A stretch of 64,000 bases of DNA from NCBI RefSeq assembly GCF_020594515.1, contig NZ_JAJCTH010000004.1, positions 186,001 through 250,000 on the forward strand, read 5' to 3'. Origin of the DNA: Rhodoferax sp. U2-2l (lineage in GTDB: Bacteria > Pseudomonadota > Gammaproteobacteria > Burkholderiales > Burkholderiaceae_C). Below the pieces are notes generated by a model that worked only from the letters and a program-made list of their open reading frames with translations, searched no databases and was not told where the DNA came from. Below are positions 62,780 to 64,000 of the stretch, in pieces; the stretch's first letter is position 1, and each line of letters opens with the position of its first letter. The position numbers and the translations under genes are program-made.

Positions 62780-64000
62780 TTAAGCGGTGGCTGAGGCCAG
62801 TGGCTTCTTCAGTGCGCCCAGCGCCAGGGCGCTGACCACGGTACCGGCCACGATGGCCAGCAGGTAGGCGCCCAGGTGGGTCACGGCGTTGGGGATCGGC
62901 AGCACAAACACACCACCGTGCGGCACACGCAGCTCGCTGCCCATCACCATCGACAGCGCACCGGCCACGGCCGAGCCAATCATCAGCGCCGGGATGACAC
63001 GCAGCGGGTCTTTGGCGGCGAACGGAATGGCGCCTTCGGTGATGAAGGAAATGCCCAGCACGGCAGTGGCTTTGCCAGCCTCGCGCTCATCGACGGTGAA
63101 ACGGTTCTTGAACAGCACGGTGGCCAGGGCCAGCGCCAGGGGCGGGGTCATACCGGCGGCCATCACAGCGGCCATCGGGGCATAAACTTCACTGGCGATC
63201 AGGCCGGTGGCAAAGGCGTAGGCCGCCTTGTTGACCGGGCCGCCCATGTCAAAGGCCATCATCGAACCCAGCAGCAGACCCAGGAAGATCGCATTGGAGC
63301 CTTGCAGGCCTTTGAGCCAGGTGGTGATGGCAGCCAGGGCAACTGACACCGGTTCACCCACCACGTAATACATCAGCAAGCCCACAATGGCGGTGCCCAG
63401 CAGCGGCAGGATCAGCACCGGCTTCAAGCCGTCCAGGTTGCGCCCGAGCTGGATCTTGTCGTTGAGGAACTTGACGGTGTAACCGGCCAGAAAACCCGCC
63501 GCAATGCCACCGATGAAACCGGCACCGATGGACGCGGCGATCATGCCGCCGATCATGCCCGGGGCCAGGCCGGGTCGGTCGGCAATCGAGTGGGCGATGA
63601 AGCCCGCCAAAATCGGCACCATCAACGCAAAACCACTCTTGGCGCCAATCGTGAACAGCGTCCAGGCCAGTGTGCCCTTGTTGGCGTCTTCGTAGACGTA
63701 AATGCCGCCGAGCGCAAAACCCAGGGCGATCAACAGACCACCGGCCACCACAAACGGGATCATGTACGACACACCGGTCATCAGGTGTTTGTAGGCACCG
63801 GTGCGGCTGGCGCTTTGCTGCGCCTTGGCGGCCTTGACCTGGTCAGCGTAGGCTGCGCCAGTGGCGGCGCTGGCCACTTTGGCCTCTTTCATGGCGGTGC
63901 GCACCACCTCGGCGCCGTCCTTGATGGCGGCCTTGGTGCTGGTCTCGTAAATGCGTTTGCCGGCAAAGCGGCTCATGTCCACATTGGTGTCGGCGGCAAT
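62780..64000 (-). CDS. fruA: Fructose-specific PTS permease IIBC, C-terminal part (5' end outside window)
   Basis: The frame is open to the window edge; 406 residues seen. The first residues in view ([24 protein letters not shown]) are the end of the fructose PTS IIB domain. Then a linker and the IIC membrane domain: [28 protein letters not shown], about nine helices, [20 protein letters not shown] and [24 protein letters not shown]. Takes up and phosphorylates fructose to fructose-1-phosphate. The upstream fruB and fruK expected on the same strand are outside the window. Confidence 0.93.
   Translation of the reverse strand: MAADTNVDMSRFAGKRIYETSTKAAIKDGAEVVRTAMKEAKVASAATGAAYADQVKAAKAQQSASRTGAYKHLMTGVSYMIPFVVAGGLLIALGFALGGIYVYEDANKGTLAWTLFTIGAKSGFALMVPILAGFIAHSIADRPGLAPGMIGGMIAASIGAGFIGGIAAGFLAGYTVKFLNDKIQLGRNLDGLKPVLILPLLGTAIVGLLMYYVVGEPVSVALAAITTWLKGLQGSNAIFLGLLLGSMMAFDMGGPVNKAAYAFATGLIASEVYAPMAAVMAAGMTPPLALALATVLFKNRFTVDEREAGKATAVLGISFITEGAIPFAAKDPLRVIPALMIGSAVAGALSMVMGSELRVPHGGVFVLPIPNAVTHLGAYLLAIVAGTVVSALALGALKKPLASATA

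Overview
The window reads as a chromosomal segment of a betaproteobacterium of the family Comamonadaceae, most like Rhodoferax. The clues are a RquA-type rhodoquinone methyltransferase, a PPi-type phosphofructokinase, a complete System I cytochrome c maturation operon, minCDE, mnmG-rsmG-parA-parB, and overall high GC with tightly overlapping ATGA gene junctions. The assignment is inferred from gene content, not from a marker-gene search. Six parS-like sites around mnmG, rsmG and parA place the window close to the chromosomal origin. A DnaA-box cluster lies about 12 kb away, upstream of minC, but dnaA itself is not in the window.

Layout. 1-4 kb: end of a membrane protein joined to an eight-haem cytochrome c, a small DUF2892 protein, then an AT-richer islet with an unrecognised membrane protein and a RelB/YafQ-type toxin-antitoxin pair. 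4-7.5 kb: copper handling (CopZ-like chaperone plus Crp/Fnr regulator, divergent from a CopA ATPase and a small HTH protein). 7.6-15.7 kb: glycerate 2-kinase and a large arsenic locus. The latter has arsR and acr3, an ArsJ-associated GAPDH, arsJ and an ArsR-ArsC fusion gene on the minus strand; an ArsP-type permease and a thioredoxin-fold protein diverge from it. 15.7-18 kb: minCDE and the DnaA-box region. 18.1-25.2 kb: ccmABCDEFGHI. 25.3-28.1 kb: rquA, a glutathione transferase and PPi-phosphofructokinase. 28.3-35.7 kb: mnmG, rsmG, a repeat-rich gap, a LysE exporter, parA, a small hydrolase, parB and a methyltransferase. 35.7-42.9 kb: universal stress protein, TerC protein, then a SorC-type regulator divergent from an aldolase/dehydrogenase fusion, mtnK and mtnA. 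43-52.8 kb: TauE-like permease, glutaredoxin-like protein, FAD oxidase, zinc-ribbon membrane protein, TAXI binding protein, cobalamin adenosyltransferase and an RND efflux pair. 53-64 kb: VapBC, an AT-rich pilin glycosyltransferase (PglL type), a pilin with a sigma-54 promoter, a Sel1 protein, PQQ-type sugar dehydrogenase, katG, a thioesterase, a nucleotidyltransferase/HTH pair, an SSB-like protein and the end of a fructose PTS permease.

How the genes work together. The arsenic genes combine two routes: reduction of arsenate by ArsC and export by Acr3, and trapping of arsenate as 1-arseno-3-phosphoglycerate by GAPDH with export by ArsJ. The mtnK-mtnA-aldolase set fits the DHAP shunt for salvage of methylthioribose or 5-deoxyribose, here with a dehydrogenase fused to the aldolase. 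The ccm operon matures the c-type cytochromes, and RquA would supply a low-potential quinone.

The most unusual signal is a four-copy dispersed hairpin element at 31397-31482, 31590-31681, 40352-40435 and 52863-52954. A 29-nt core is nearly invariant, while the long flanking stems differ completely between copies yet pair within each copy. One copy interrupts a tandem duplication whose other half preserves the uninterrupted sequence, so its insertion boundary can be read directly.
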